From assembly GCF_015352975.1 (NCBI RefSeq), contig NZ_JACYIZ010000002.1:1-64000 (forward strand): a stretch of DNA of 64,000 nucleotides, written 5' to 3'. Numbering within the stretch: the stretch's first letter is position 1; the number at the start of each line of letters is the position of its first letter. Made by a program: the position numbers and the translations under genes. This DNA comes from Aestuariimicrobium ganziense (GTDB taxonomy: Bacteria; Actinomycetota; Actinomycetes; Propionibacteriales; Propionibacteriaceae). The notes under the pieces are model-generated. The model saw only the letters and a list, made by a program, of their open reading frames with translations, had not been told where the DNA came from and made no database searches. This document shows positions 25,924 to 34,696 of the stretch, piece after piece.

Positions 25924-28900
25924 CGTCCGACCTCCCCTGCGATCGCCTTGGCCGGGCAGGAGGCCAGGAACGGGCAGTGCCGGCACCCGTCACACGGTCT
26001 GGCCTCGAACTGCTCCGACCGCACGGTGGCCACCGCCTCGCTGACGGCGTCGACCATCCAGTTCACCGACTCGGACTGCTGCTCGAGGTGCGGCCGGGTG
26101 TCCAAGGAGGGCTGGGTCAGGACCGACGGGGTCGTGGCGCCGTGGCGCAGGTAAACCAGTTCGGCCCCGCCGGTGCGTCGTTCCCCGTCGGTCAGGTCGT
26201 CGAAGGCACCCAGCTGGGTGGCCAACTGGTACAGGCCCAGCTGCGGTGATGCCTCGGCCTGTGCCTTGGTGGGTCGCTGGCGTCCGGTCTTGAAGTCGAC
26301 CACGTGCAGCTGCCCCTGCGAGTCGCGTTCCAGCCGGTCGACGACACCGCGCAGCTCCACCTGCTCGTCACCGAGGTCGAGGTCGAGTGAGAACGACACC
26401 TCGGTGCCGACCACCTCGCGGGTGTTGGCTGCCGCCCAGGCCGCGTAGCGCTCCAGGGCAGCCTCGGCCTCGCTGCGCTCGGACGAACTCAGCCAAGCGG
26501 CATCGAACGGGATGCGGTCCCAGACGTGGTCGAGGTGGGCCTGCAGTGTCTCCAGGTCGATCCCCTCCGACGAGGCGTGGTCGACCAACACGTGCACCAC
26601 CGAACCGAGGCTGCTCGCGCTGCCACGAACGGTCTCCGCGCGAGCGGGACGGCTGAGGAACCAGCGCCGGGGACAGGTCAGCAGGGTTTCCAGCTCCGAC
26701 CCCGACAGCGAGATCGGGGCTCGGGGGTCGAGGAGCGGTTGCTCAGGATCGGTGTGGTCGAGCAGCCCCCACCAGCGGCCGGGGTCGGCATCCGGCGCCA
26801 GTCGTCCCCCTTGGTGGTCGTCCGAAGCCGCCAGCACGGCCAACCGACTGGCCGCGGCCTGGCGAAGCGCTGGCGACGACCGGCCGTCAGTGGCGGCACG
26901 GCGCAACTCCGCCACCAGGCCCTGCACCGTCAGCGGACGGCTGGGTCGCCCGAGCAGTCGTACCGGCTCGACCGGCAGCTCCTCGACGAACCGTGAGGGC
27001 TGGTCGCCCTCGCCCTCGGTGCCGTGCACGCAGGTGACCAGCAACTCGTCGGTGGCTCGGCTGGTGGCCAGCAGGAAGAGCCGGCGCTCCGCGGCCACCA
27101 GTGCGCTGAACGGCTCCGGATCGGCCAGTCCCTCGCGGGTCAGCCGGCTCGCATCGAGCAGGCTGCTGCGGCGTCGGGTCGCCGGCCACTCGCCCTCCTG
27201 CACCCCGGCCACCACCACCAAGGGCCATGACAGTCCCTTGACCCGATGGGCGGTGGTCAGGGTCACCCCGCGTTGCCTGGGGTCGGACTCGCGGGCCCGG
27301 TCGGCCGGGATCTGCTGGGCGGCGACCTCCGACAACAGTGCCCGGATGCCGCGCACGCCGGTCCAGGTCGTCTGCGGGTTGGCCACGTCGAACAGGGCGC
27401 AGATGGCGTCGAGGTCGCGGTTGGCGCGCGGGGCGGTCTCGGAGGACGAGACTGCCTCGTTGGTCAGCCGGCGGGGCCAGTCGGTGCCCGACCACAGCTC
27501 CCACACCACCTGGGCGGCGGTCGCCCCCTCGACGGCCATCTCATGGCAACGGCGGAGCAGCTGCCCCAGGCGCACGGCATCGCGGCCCTCGGGGGTGTCG
27601 GTGACGTCGGCATGGCCGTCCGGGTCACGGAGCAGCCGCACCAGGCCTTCGGCCGAGGTCGGTGGTTCCGCGGCTGACTCCTCCGACTGCCGCCCAGACC
27701 GCAGCCGTCGCCCGAGCCGGCGAAGACCCAGACCATGCAGCCCGGCCAGGGGCGAACGCACAAGGTCGAGGACGAGGTCTGCCGTCCACTCCTGGGGCTC
27801 GACAGTGACTGCCGTCAGCGCCAACACCAACGGTGTCACGGCCATCGCCTCCGACAGGGCCACCTCGTCGGCTGCCATCTGTACCGGAACGCCGTGGGCC
27901 GACAGGGTGCGGGCCAGCATCGGCAGCGTGCCGTGGCCCGATCGGGTGATCACCGCCATCTGCGACCACTCCAGTCCTTCGGTGAGCCGAGCGCTGCGCA
28001 GCCGCTGCACGATGTGGTCGGCTTCGGCCCCCGGCGAGTCGCACACCCAGGCCTGGACCCTGCCGGCCGGCCGGCCCACCTGGGCGGTGCCAGGACCGAA
28101 GCCAGCGGGTCGCGGCAGGCGGTGGGCCGTCGCCGTCATCGCCTGCACCACCGCCGAGGAGTTGCGGTGGTTCTCACCCAGCCACACCCTGGAGGGGTCG
28201 GCGCTGCCCACTCGGCGGAACAGGTCGGTGAAGTCCAGCACGAGGCGGTCGTCGGCCCCCCGGAACCCGAACACCCCGGTGAACGGGTCGGTGGTCGCCC
28301 ACACTCGTGCACCCACGTGGGCCAGGTCTGCCACCAACTGCACCTGGCTGGGGTCGTACTCACCCATGTCGTCGCACCAGACCTGTTCGATCTCAGCAGC
28401 CCAGGCCTGGGCGACCTGTGGCTGGGTCATCAGCAACCGTCCCCGGTGCACCAGTTCGGCGTAGTCGAGCACGTGCTCGGCGTCGAGCACCTCGAGGTAC
28501 TCCTCGAAGAACTCCGCGAGCATCGTCCAGGCCGGCCGACCGGACTGCTCGGCCAGCAGTGCCACGTCCGAAGGATCCAGGCCCAACTGCCGGATGCGGG
28601 CCATCGCCGTGCGCAGCTCGCTGGCGAAGCCCCGCGTCCTCGCCGCCGAAGCCAGGTCGTCGGGCCAGCGGGTGGTGTCGGTGTGGGCGAGCAGTTCGCG
28701 CACCCTGAACTCCTGTTCGGGTGCGCTCAGCAGCGTGGGCGCCGACCCCCACTCGTCGTGGTCGCCGAAGCGCCTCAGCAGGCCGTGGGCCAGTGCGTGG
28801 GGTGTCATCACCGCCGGGGCCAGTTCGGCCCCACCCAGCGTGCGGATGATCTGCGTGCGGAGGGCCTGGGCAGCTGGGCGGGTGTGGGCGAGGACGAGTT

Positions 28901-29138
28901 GCCTGCCCAGCGGGGTGCCGTCAGCCACCGCTCGGCGCACCCCCTCGACCAACAGAGAGGTCTTGCCCGTGCCCGGTCCACCGACGACCAGCACGTCACC
29001 GCCACCAGCAGCTTCGACGGCAGCCTGCTGCTGCGGGTCGAGGGCGAGGGGCTCGTGATTGTCGGCCGAGGTCCGCGCCAGCAGCTGCGGGGCCCCTGGG
29101 CGTGGCTCCCCCGGGGTGCGCTCGGTGCGGCTCGGCAT
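25920..29138 (-). CDS. adnA: ATP-dependent helicase-nuclease AdnA
   Basis: A 1072-residue partner of AdnB. Walker A is VVGGPGTGKTSLLVEGV near residue 53 and the motif V region is LTTAHRVKGLSWPLVVVAG. The C-terminal nuclease shows LHVVDFKTGRQRP with a QLGLYQLA helix. A Cys before the nuclease (LLTCPRRWFL) and a cluster at the C-terminus (CDGCRHCPFLASC) have the pattern of AddB-type iron-sulfur nucleases, so an Fe-S cluster is likely. ATG 29138 is used; an in-frame TTG at 29150 adds only four residues. It is first in the operon and divergent from the cold-shock gene. Confidence 0.9.
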   Translation of the reverse strand: MPSRTERTPGEPRPGAPQLLARTSADNHEPLALDPQQQAAVEAAGGGDVLVVGGPGTGKTSLLVEGVRRAVADGTPLGRQLVLAHTRPAAQALRTQIIRTLGGAELAPAVMTPHALAHGLLRRFGDHDEWGSAPTLLSAPEQEFRVRELLAHTDTTRWPDDLASAARTRGFASELRTAMARIRQLGLDPSDVALLAEQSGRPAWTMLAEFFEEYLEVLDAEHVLDYAELVHRGRLLMTQPQVAQAWAAEIEQVWCDDMGEYDPSQVQLVADLAHVGARVWATTDPFTGVFGFRGADDRLVLDFTDLFRRVGSADPSRVWLGENHRNSSAVVQAMTATAHRLPRPAGFGPGTAQVGRPAGRVQAWVCDSPGAEADHIVQRLRSARLTEGLEWSQMAVITRSGHGTLPMLARTLSAHGVPVQMAADEVALSEAMAVTPLVLALTAVTVEPQEWTADLVLDLVRSPLAGLHGLGLRRLGRRLRSGRQSEESAAEPPTSAEGLVRLLRDPDGHADVTDTPEGRDAVRLGQLLRRCHEMAVEGATAAQVVWELWSGTDWPRRLTNEAVSSSETAPRANRDLDAICALFDVANPQTTWTGVRGIRALLSEVAAQQIPADRARESDPRQRGVTLTTAHRVKGLSWPLVVVAGVQEGEWPATRRRSSLLDASRLTREGLADPEPFSALVAAERRLFLLATSRATDELLVTCVHGTEGEGDQPSRFVEELPVEPVRLLGRPSRPLTVQGLVAELRRAATDGRSSPALRQAAASRLAVLAASDDHQGGRLAPDADPGRWWGLLDHTDPEQPLLDPRAPISLSGSELETLLTCPRRWFLSRPARAETVRGSASSLGSVVHVLVDHASSEGIDLETLQAHLDHVWDRIPFDAAWLSSSERSEAEAALERYAAWAAANTREVVGTEVSFSLDLDLGDEQVELRGVVDRLERDSQGQLHVVDFKTGRQRPTKAQAEASPQLGLYQLATQLGAFDDLTDGERRTGGAELVYLRHGATTPSVLTQPSLDTRPHLEQQSESVNWMVDAVSEAVATVRSEQFEARPCDGCRHCPFLASCPAKAIAGEVGR

Positions 29139-29313
29139 GCACCCATGCAACCACGAGGCTGTGACAGCTGGCGTCCACGGGCGGCCCGGATCGGCGTCCC
29201 ACCCCCACGGGTGTGGCCATCATGGCTTGTCACAGGCATGTCTAGATGTGATTTCCACCAAGTTCGCGCCTGACCCCGGGCTGTGGAAGAGTGGTGACAC
29301 CGTACGGCGGTGA

Positions 29314-29360
29314 CGCGGGAAGTCCGCGACCACGTGACCGAACGGGGTGAGCCGGTCACG
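29314..29360 (+). promoter_or_regulatory. Hairpins in the cold-shock gene leader
   Basis: The 277 bases between adnA and the cold-shock gene contain two small stem-loops: CGCGG/CCGCG (29314-29318 with 29324-29328) and CGTGACCG/CGGTCACG (29333-29340 with 29353-29360). Long structured 5' leaders are common for cold-shock mRNAs, so they may act in RNA-level control. No convincing promoter was assigned. Confidence 0.3.
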
Positions 29361-29415
29361 GTTCACCAGCATCCAGGGGCTGCGGCCCCACCACGCAAGT
29401 GCACGAGGAGTAGTC

Positions 29416-29622
29416 ATGGCACAGGGAACCGTCAAGTGGTTCAACGCCGAGAAGGGGTACGGCTTCATCGCCGTTGACGGAGGTTCTGAGGACGTCTTCG
29501 TCCACTACACCGCCATTGAGTCGAGCGGCTTCCGCACGCTCGAGGAGGGCCAGAAGGTCGAGTTCGAGATCACCCAGGGCCCCAAGGGCCAGCAGGCCGA
29601 CAGCGTTCGGCCGATCGGCTGA
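29416..29622 (+). CDS. Cold-shock protein, CspA family
   Basis: A 68-residue single cold-shock domain. It contains the RNP1-like KGYGFIAV (near residue 14) and RNP2-like VFVHYTAI (near residue 29), starts [14 protein letters not shown] and ends ADSVRPIG. It binds single-stranded RNA or DNA and acts as an RNA chaperone. A GAGGAG ribosome binding site precedes ATG 29416. A strong terminator follows 24 bases after the stop, so the gene is monocistronic. Confidence 0.97.
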   Translation: MAQGTVKWFNAEKGYGFIAVDGGSEDVFVHYTAIESSGFRTLEEGQKVEFEITQGPKGQQADSVRPIG

Positions 29623-29646
29623 TCACCGCACGATCCCACACACGTC

Positions 29647-29682
29647 CACGCGGGGGGCCCGGGCAACCGGGTCCCCCGCGTG
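29647..29682 (+). terminator. Terminator of the cold-shock gene
   Basis: A 16-bp stem with one G-T pair (29647-29662 with 29667-29682) closes a GCAA tetraloop and is followed by TGCGTGTTG. Its position right after the cold-shock stop makes it the transcript end. Confidence 0.8.
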
Positions 29683-29751
29683 CGTGTTGACCGCTGCGGG
29701 AGCTCCCGGCACCCCGCGCGTGCGTGGCGGGCAGAACTGAGAAGCTGAGTC

Positions 29752-30714
29752 ATGTCCTCCCCCAGTCCTGACCTGACCACAGAGGTCGCCGGACGCCGCG
29801 TCGCGCTGTCGAACCTCGACAAGCAGCTCTACCCCAGCGGCTTCACCAAGGCCGAGGTGATCGCGTACTACCTCGAGGTGGCGCCGGTGATGTTGCCCCA
29901 CCTGCATCAGCGCTGCATCACCCGGCTGCGGTTCCCCAACGGCACCGACCAGGGCTCCTTCTACGAGAAGAACGCTCCCGCAGGCACCCCCGGCTGGGTC
30001 CGCATCGCCGAGGTCACCGCCGCCGACTCCCTGCTGCGCTACGTGGTCGCCGAGGACGCGGCCACCTTGGTCTGGCTCTCGAACCTCGCAGCCCTCGAAC
30101 TGCACACTCCTCAGTGGCGTCTGGACGATGCCCCCAGCGGCGAGCAACCCGTCACCTTCGACGGCGCCAACGCCGTGCACGCCAGTTCACTGGTCGTCGA
30201 CCTCGACCCCGGGCCAGGCATCCAGGCCTCACAGATCGCGACAGCGGCCATGCTCGCCGCCCACGAACTCGCCGAGGCCGGGCTCGTCCCGTTCGTCAAG
30301 GGCTCCGGGTCGAAGGGCATGCAGGTGGTGGCGGCGATCGAACCCGCACCCTGGCGCGACGCCATGGAGCAGGTGCGGCGCATGGGGGTCCGCCTCGCGC
30401 GGCAGCACCCGGACCTGTTCGTGACCACGATGAACAAGCAGGCCCGTACCGACCGGATCTTCCTCGACCACCTGCAGAACCGCGCCGACCGCAACACCAT
30501 CTCGGTCTACTCGCTGCGGGGCCGGGCCAAGCCGACCGTCTCAGCGCCACTGTCCTGGGACGAGGTCGCCACCATCGCCGACGGCGATGAGTTCCAGCTG
30601 ACAAGCGATGAGGTGCTGGCCCGGTTGGCTTCCGACGGCGACCTGTGGGCGGGCCTGCTCGACCCCGCCAACGCTGCTCCTCTGCCCGACTGGCCGGACG
30701 ATCCGGGCTCGTGA
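29752..30714 (+). CDS. LigD-type polymerase/primase domain protein (NHEJ)
   Basis: A 320-residue stand-alone polymerase domain of the archaeo-eukaryotic primase superfamily, as found in LigD. Recognisable features are LSNLDKQLYPSGFTKAEVI at the start, the metal-binding DLD in VVDLDPGPG, the KGSGSKGMQVV loop, and PTVSAPLSWDEV near the end. There is no ligase or nuclease domain. In bacterial end joining this domain adds nucleotides at broken ends held by Ku; a Ku gene lies at 43878. Its stop is followed by a PP2C gene on the same strand. Confidence 0.9.
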   Translation: MSSPSPDLTTEVAGRRVALSNLDKQLYPSGFTKAEVIAYYLEVAPVMLPHLHQRCITRLRFPNGTDQGSFYEKNAPAGTPGWVRIAEVTAADSLLRYVVAEDAATLVWLSNLAALELHTPQWRLDDAPSGEQPVTFDGANAVHASSLVVDLDPGPGIQASQIATAAMLAAHELAEAGLVPFVKGSGSKGMQVVAAIEPAPWRDAMEQVRRMGVRLARQHPDLFVTTMNKQARTDRIFLDHLQNRADRNTISVYSLRGRAKPTVSAPLSWDEVATIADGDEFQLTSDEVLARLASDGDLWAGLLDPANAAPLPDWPDDPGS

Positions 30715-30792
30715 TTGACTACCCACAGCCACCCCGCCCGACATCCACCACCCGTGCACCGATGGTCACGGACACTCCCCGAGGTTCGCCCG

Positions 30793-31671
30793 ATGACAGA
30801 CGAAGCTGACGAGCCCACGCGGCGGATCCTGCGTCAGCTGGAGGATCCCTCGCGGACCCGGCGCACCGAGGAGTTCGGGGCCTGGGTTGCCGGTGCCACC
30901 GACATCGGACGACGCCACCACACCAACCAGGACGCCTTCGCGATCGGGGTGCCCGATCCCGAGGCCCGCCGCGCGGTGCTGGTGGTCAGTGACGGCGTCT
31001 CGTCCTCGGTCGGTGCCGAGCGGGCCTCGGCCACCGCCTCGAGCACATTGCGTGACTTCCTGGTCGACAACCTCGACCTCGACACCGCCGAACTGTCCGA
31101 GCAGTTGACCACCGGCTACAAGCTGGCCAACGACGCCGTGCTCGCCGACGGTGAGGATGGGTCGTCGGTGGGCTCCTGCACCCTGGTGGCCGCCGTCGTG
31201 CGCGATCACGAGGTGCACCTGGCCAACATCGGTGACACCCGTGCCTACTGGGTCCCCGACCGGGGCGAGGCCGTGCAGCTCAGCGTGGACGACTCGATGG
31301 CCCAGGCCCAGATGGAGATGGGACTCAGCCGCGAGGAGGCCGAGTCGAGCTACCACGCCCACGCGATCACCAAGTGGCTGGGCCCAGAAGCCCCCACCGT
31401 CGCCCCCCGCGTCGGGTCGGCCACGCTCGAGGAGGCCGGCTGGGTGCTGATCTGCAGCGACGGCCTGTGGACCTACGCCTCCAGCGCCGAGGCGATGGGA
31501 CGACTCGTCGGTCAGTTCCAGCGCTCGATGCCGCCCAGCGACGGTCCCGGGGTGCTGGCGGCTGCCCTGGTCGCCTGGGCCAACCACCAGGGCGGCCGCG
31601 ACAACATCACCGTCGCGATGGCTCGTGTCGATCCTCCCGCCCCCGACGTGGCGTCCCTGCTCGACGACTGA
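30793..31671 (+). CDS. PP2C-family protein phosphatase
   Basis: A 292-residue metal-dependent serine/threonine phosphatase. Motifs in order: RRHHTNQDAF, VVSDGVSSS, GDTRAYW, CSDGLWTYA and GGRDNITVAM, which supply the metal-binding Asp residues. No membrane segment, so it is a cytosolic enzyme that probably counteracts Ser/Thr kinases encoded elsewhere. ATG 30793 is used; an in-frame TTG right at the preceding stop would add 26 residues unlike the family. It lies 78 bases after the LigD-type gene and may share its transcript. Confidence 0.88.
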   Translation: MTDEADEPTRRILRQLEDPSRTRRTEEFGAWVAGATDIGRRHHTNQDAFAIGVPDPEARRAVLVVSDGVSSSVGAERASATASSTLRDFLVDNLDLDTAELSEQLTTGYKLANDAVLADGEDGSSVGSCTLVAAVVRDHEVHLANIGDTRAYWVPDRGEAVQLSVDDSMAQAQMEMGLSREEAESSYHAHAITKWLGPEAPTVAPRVGSATLEEAGWVLICSDGLWTYASSAEAMGRLVGQFQRSMPPSDGPGVLAAALVAWANHQGGRDNITVAMARVDPPAPDVASLLDD

Positions 31672-31749
31672 AGCGCACAGCACCTGAACCGACCCGCTCC
31701 ACGCGTCCGCCGTCGGCGTAGCCATGGCGCACCCGCTCCGGGGCCGCGC

Positions 31750-31755
31750 TAGGTT
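31750..31755 (+). promoter_or_regulatory. -10 element for a leaderless DUF3107 transcript
   Basis: TAGGTT is followed by six bases and then directly by the GTG start at 31762, so the transcript probably begins at or next to the start codon. No ribosome binding site is present. Leaderless mRNAs are common in actinobacteria. Confidence 0.5.
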
Positions 31756-31761
31756 GGCCAC

Positions 31762-31986
31762 GTGGAGATCAAGATCGGGATCATGAACGTGTCACGCGAG
31801 CTGACGGTCGAGTCGAACGACACCTCCGAGCAGGTGTTGTCGTCCTTCAGCCAGGCGCTGGCCGACGGTGGCGTGCTGACACTCAAGGACGAGAAGGGCC
31901 GCACCATCGCCGTGCCGGCCGCGTCGGTCGGCTACCTCGACCTGGGCAGCGAACAGAGCCGCCCGGTCGGTTTCGGCACCGTCTAG
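31762..31986 (+). CDS. DUF3107 domain protein
   Basis: A 74-residue ATP-binding-like actinobacterial small protein (MEIKIGIMNVSRELTVES at the N-terminus, LTLKDEKGRTIAVPAASVGYLDLG near the end in two pieces). The family is conserved but of unknown function and is often found near ferritin-like and helicase genes, as here. GTG 31762 lies six bases from a -10 element and lacks a Shine-Dalgarno, which points to leaderless translation. Confidence 0.85.
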   Translation: MEIKIGIMNVSRELTVESNDTSEQVLSSFSQALADGGVLTLKDEKGRTIAVPAASVGYLDLGSEQSRPVGFGTV

Positions 31987-32023
31987 GACTCTCTCAGGCC
32001 CACACCAACGCAGGACCACCAAC

Positions 32024-32704
32024 TCAGGGCTGCAACCCCAGCGCCACCATGCGCTGCGCGCTGGCCTCGACCAGGTCGGCGATCAGCTGCACGCTGGCGC
32101 TCAACTCCTCGAGGCTGCCGGGTACCGAACCGGTGCACAGCGCCGCCAGGGAGCTGTCCTGACCGGCGACCCGCTGGGCCTGGGCACTGCCCTCAGCGAG
32201 CACCCGGCGACCGAACAGCCCGAGCGAGTGCACCACCTCGGGGTCGGCGTCGACCAGTGACTCCAGCGACTGACGGGCCCACCAGGCCAGAGCCTGGGCC
32301 TCAGCGACCAGTGAGCTGAACTGGGCGCGCAAGGCCGGGGGCAGGTGCTCTGACACTGCTCCCTCGAAGTCGGTGGCGAAACCACACACCAGCACGCACT
32401 TCAGCAACACCTGGGGCCAGGTCTGCGGGGCGGTGTGACGGTGGAACTGCCCGAGCGCCTCGGTGAAGGCACCAAGACCCGCCTCAGGGCTGCTGCCGTG
32501 GTCGGTCAGGGCGGCCAGAGCCCGGTCGAGGGCCGCGAAGCGGGTACTCGCGTGCCTGGCCAGCTCGAGCGTCTCGGGCACGCTGGTGCCCAGTCGGGCA
32601 TCGGCGGCCAGCGACTGGAAGTGCGTGAGCAGAGCCGCCGAGGTGAGCCCCAGCAGGCTGGCTGCCTGCGCGTCGGAGTGCTCGGTCAGCGCGGTGTTGT
32701 CCAC
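32024..32704 (-). CDS. Ferritin-like fold protein, probably without metal site
   Basis: A 226-residue, all-helical protein equivalent to the ferritin-like gene usually found next to this DEAD-box helicase. Alignment by eye to the usual pattern (SLAADARLG, then ExxxxH-type helices, FHRHTAPQTWPQVLLK, DFEGAVSEHL) shows that the helix that normally carries the Glu/His metal ligands reads RHASTRFAALDRAL and the last helix EAQALAWWARQ, so the ligands seem lost. It may be structural or regulatory. GTG 32704 is used because conservation begins there. It is divergent from the helicase gene. Confidence 0.7.
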   Translation of the reverse strand: MDNTALTEHSDAQAASLLGLTSAALLTHFQSLAADARLGTSVPETLELARHASTRFAALDRALAALTDHGSSPEAGLGAFTEALGQFHRHTAPQTWPQVLLKCVLVCGFATDFEGAVSEHLPPALRAQFSSLVAEAQALAWWARQSLESLVDADPEVVHSLGLFGRRVLAEGSAQAQRVAGQDSSLAALCTGSVPGSLEELSASVQLIADLVEASAQRMVALGLQP

Positions 32705-32926
32705 ACCTGCGACCCTAGCCAGCGGACGCCGCCACGGGCCGACAACGCGCCGCAGGTGGGCGCCGCGGCCCATCAGGGGTAGGATCGAGGGGTTGGCCAT
32801 CGCCGCTGCGCCACGACTGCCCTGCCGGGTCCACCCTCGGGAGCCGGTCGCCGCCGTGCAGGTCCGCGCGGTGTCCCCCAACGACGCACACAGACCCCAG
32901 GGCCGACGCCCTGATGATCAGAAGGC

Positions 32927-34696
32927 ATGACCCTGAGCGAGCACACCGTCTCCCACGACGAGGTCGAGCAGACCTCCCCCACCACCAGCCAGGCCGAACC
33001 CGCCTCCCCGCGCAGCGCACCGGAGGCCGACGAGCGCCTCAGCTTCGCCGACCTCGGCGTGATCGCGCCGATCGAGCAGTCGCTGGCCGAGGTCGGCATC
33101 ACCCATCCGTTCCCGATCCAGTCGCTGGCCATCCCGATCGCCATTGAAGGCACCGACATGATCGGCCAGGCCCGTACCGGCACGGGCAAGACGCTCGCCT
33201 TCGGTATCTCGTTGCTGCAGCGCATCGTCGTCGCCGGCGATGCCCATGAGGACGAGTGGGCCCATCCGGGCAAGCCGCAGGCGCTGGTGATGTGCCCGAC
33301 CCGCGAACTCGCGCTCCAGGTCGCCCGCGACCTCGAGATCGCCTCGTCGGTGCGCAAGGCCCGCGTGCTGACCGTCTACGGCGGCGTCGGCTACGAGCCC
33401 CAGCTGGACGCGCTGGCCGCCGGCGTCGACGTGGTCGTCGGCACCCCCGGACGACTGCTCGACCTGGCCAACCGCGGCACCCTCGACCTGCGCCATGTCA
33501 AGGTGGTCGTGCTCGACGAAGCCGACGAGATGCTCGACCTGGGCTTCCTGCCCGATGTCGAGCGGCTGATCGGCAAGACGCCCACAGACCGGCAGACCCT
33601 GCTGTTCTCGGCCACCATGCCGAGCGCGATCGTGTCGCTGGCCCGCGCCCACCTGCGTCGCCCGGTCAACGTGCGCGCCGAAGGCCACGACGCCCAGGCG
33701 ACCGTGCCGGACACCACGCAGTTCGTCTACCAGGCCCACGACCTCGACAAGCCCGAGATCATCGGCCGCGTGCTGCAGGCCGACGGTGTCGAGAAGGTCA
33801 TGGTCTTCTGCAAGACCAAGCGCGCCGCCCAGCGGCTGTCGGACGAGCTCGAGGACCGTGGCTTCGCCGCTGCCTCGATCCACGGCGACCTCAACCAGGC
33901 TGCCCGTGAGCGTGCCCTCAAGCGCTTCCGTGACGGCAAGATCGCGGTCCTGGTCGCCACCGACGTGGCCGCCCGCGGCATCGACGTCAGTGGGGTCAGC
34001 CACGTGATCAACAACGAGTGCCCCGATGACGAGAAGACCTACGTGCACCGGATCGGCCGCACCGGTCGCGCCGGCGCCAAGGGCGTGGCGATCACCTTGG
34101 TCGACTGGGCCGACCTCACCCGCTGGAAGCTGATCAACAAGGCCCTCGAGCTCGACTTCGAGGACCCGGCTGAGACCTACTCGACCTCACCGCACCTGTA
34201 CACCGATCTCGAGATCCCCGAGGGGACGAAGGGGCGGCTGGTGTCGGCGGGCGACGCGGAGCGGGCCCGCAGCGAGCGCAGCGAGCGCGACGGCCACCGC
34301 AGCGACCGGGGCGGACGCTCCGGCCGTGGCGACCGTGGTCCGCGTCGCGACCGCGACGAGCGCCGCCGTGACGACCACGCCCAGGGCGAGCACGCCGCTG
34401 CCGACCGCCCGCGCCGTCAGCGTCGCCGCACCCGCAACGGCGAGGTGCTCGACCAGGCGCAGGCGCCCTCGTCCGAGCAGCAGACCAGCACCGCAGGAAC
34501 GTCGGAGGGCAGCGACGTCGGTCAGTCGTCGCGTCGCCGCCGTCGTCGTCGCGGTGGACGAGGCGGCGGCCAGCCCGGCTCAGATCAGACCCGCCCCAAT
34601 CAGACCAGCCCCAATCAGCCCAGCCCCAATCAGACCAGCCCCAATCAGACCAGCCCCAATCAGACCAGCACCGATCAGACCAGCACTGATCAGTAG
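32927..34696 (+). CDS. DEAD-box RNA helicase with repetitive C-terminal tail
   Basis: A 589-residue helicase. Q motif region (PFPIQSLAIP), Walker A ARTGTGKT near residue 85, PTREL, TPGR, VLDEADEM, SAT, ATDVAARGID and HRIGRTGRAG are all present, so it is an active ATP-dependent RNA unwinding enzyme for mRNA decay or ribosome assembly. Beyond residue ~440 lies a long Arg/Asp/Gly-rich basic tail, then a run of pentapeptides of the type NQTSP encoded by a 15-bp tandem repeat. The last seven bases overlap the convergent trpS gene. Confidence 0.93.
   Translation: MTLSEHTVSHDEVEQTSPTTSQAEPASPRSAPEADERLSFADLGVIAPIEQSLAEVGITHPFPIQSLAIPIAIEGTDMIGQARTGTGKTLAFGISLLQRIVVAGDAHEDEWAHPGKPQALVMCPTRELALQVARDLEIASSVRKARVLTVYGGVGYEPQLDALAAGVDVVVGTPGRLLDLANRGTLDLRHVKVVVLDEADEMLDLGFLPDVERLIGKTPTDRQTLLFSATMPSAIVSLARAHLRRPVNVRAEGHDAQATVPDTTQFVYQAHDLDKPEIIGRVLQADGVEKVMVFCKTKRAAQRLSDELEDRGFAAASIHGDLNQAARERALKRFRDGKIAVLVATDVAARGIDVSGVSHVINNECPDDEKTYVHRIGRTGRAGAKGVAITLVDWADLTRWKLINKALELDFEDPAETYSTSPHLYTDLEIPEGTKGRLVSAGDAERARSERSERDGHRSDRGGRSGRGDRGPRRDRDERRRDDHAQGEHAAADRPRRQRRRTRNGEVLDQAQAPSSEQQTSTAGTSEGSDVGQSSRRRRRRRGGRGGGQPGSDQTRPNQTSPNQPSPNQTSPNQTSPNQTSTDQTSTDQ
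34583..34693 (+). repeat. 15-bp tandem repeat coding for an NQTSP-type tail
   Basis: About 7.4 copies of the unit (A/G)ATCAGACCAGCCCC run up to the helicase stop codon, with few substitutions. Each unit is exactly five codons, so gain or loss of units keeps the frame and only changes tail length. The repeat touches the 3' end of the convergent trpS gene. Confidence 0.9.

Noticed and set aside
34583..34693. CRISPR-like array
   Set aside because: Units are 15 bp without spacers and lie in frame inside a helicase gene.
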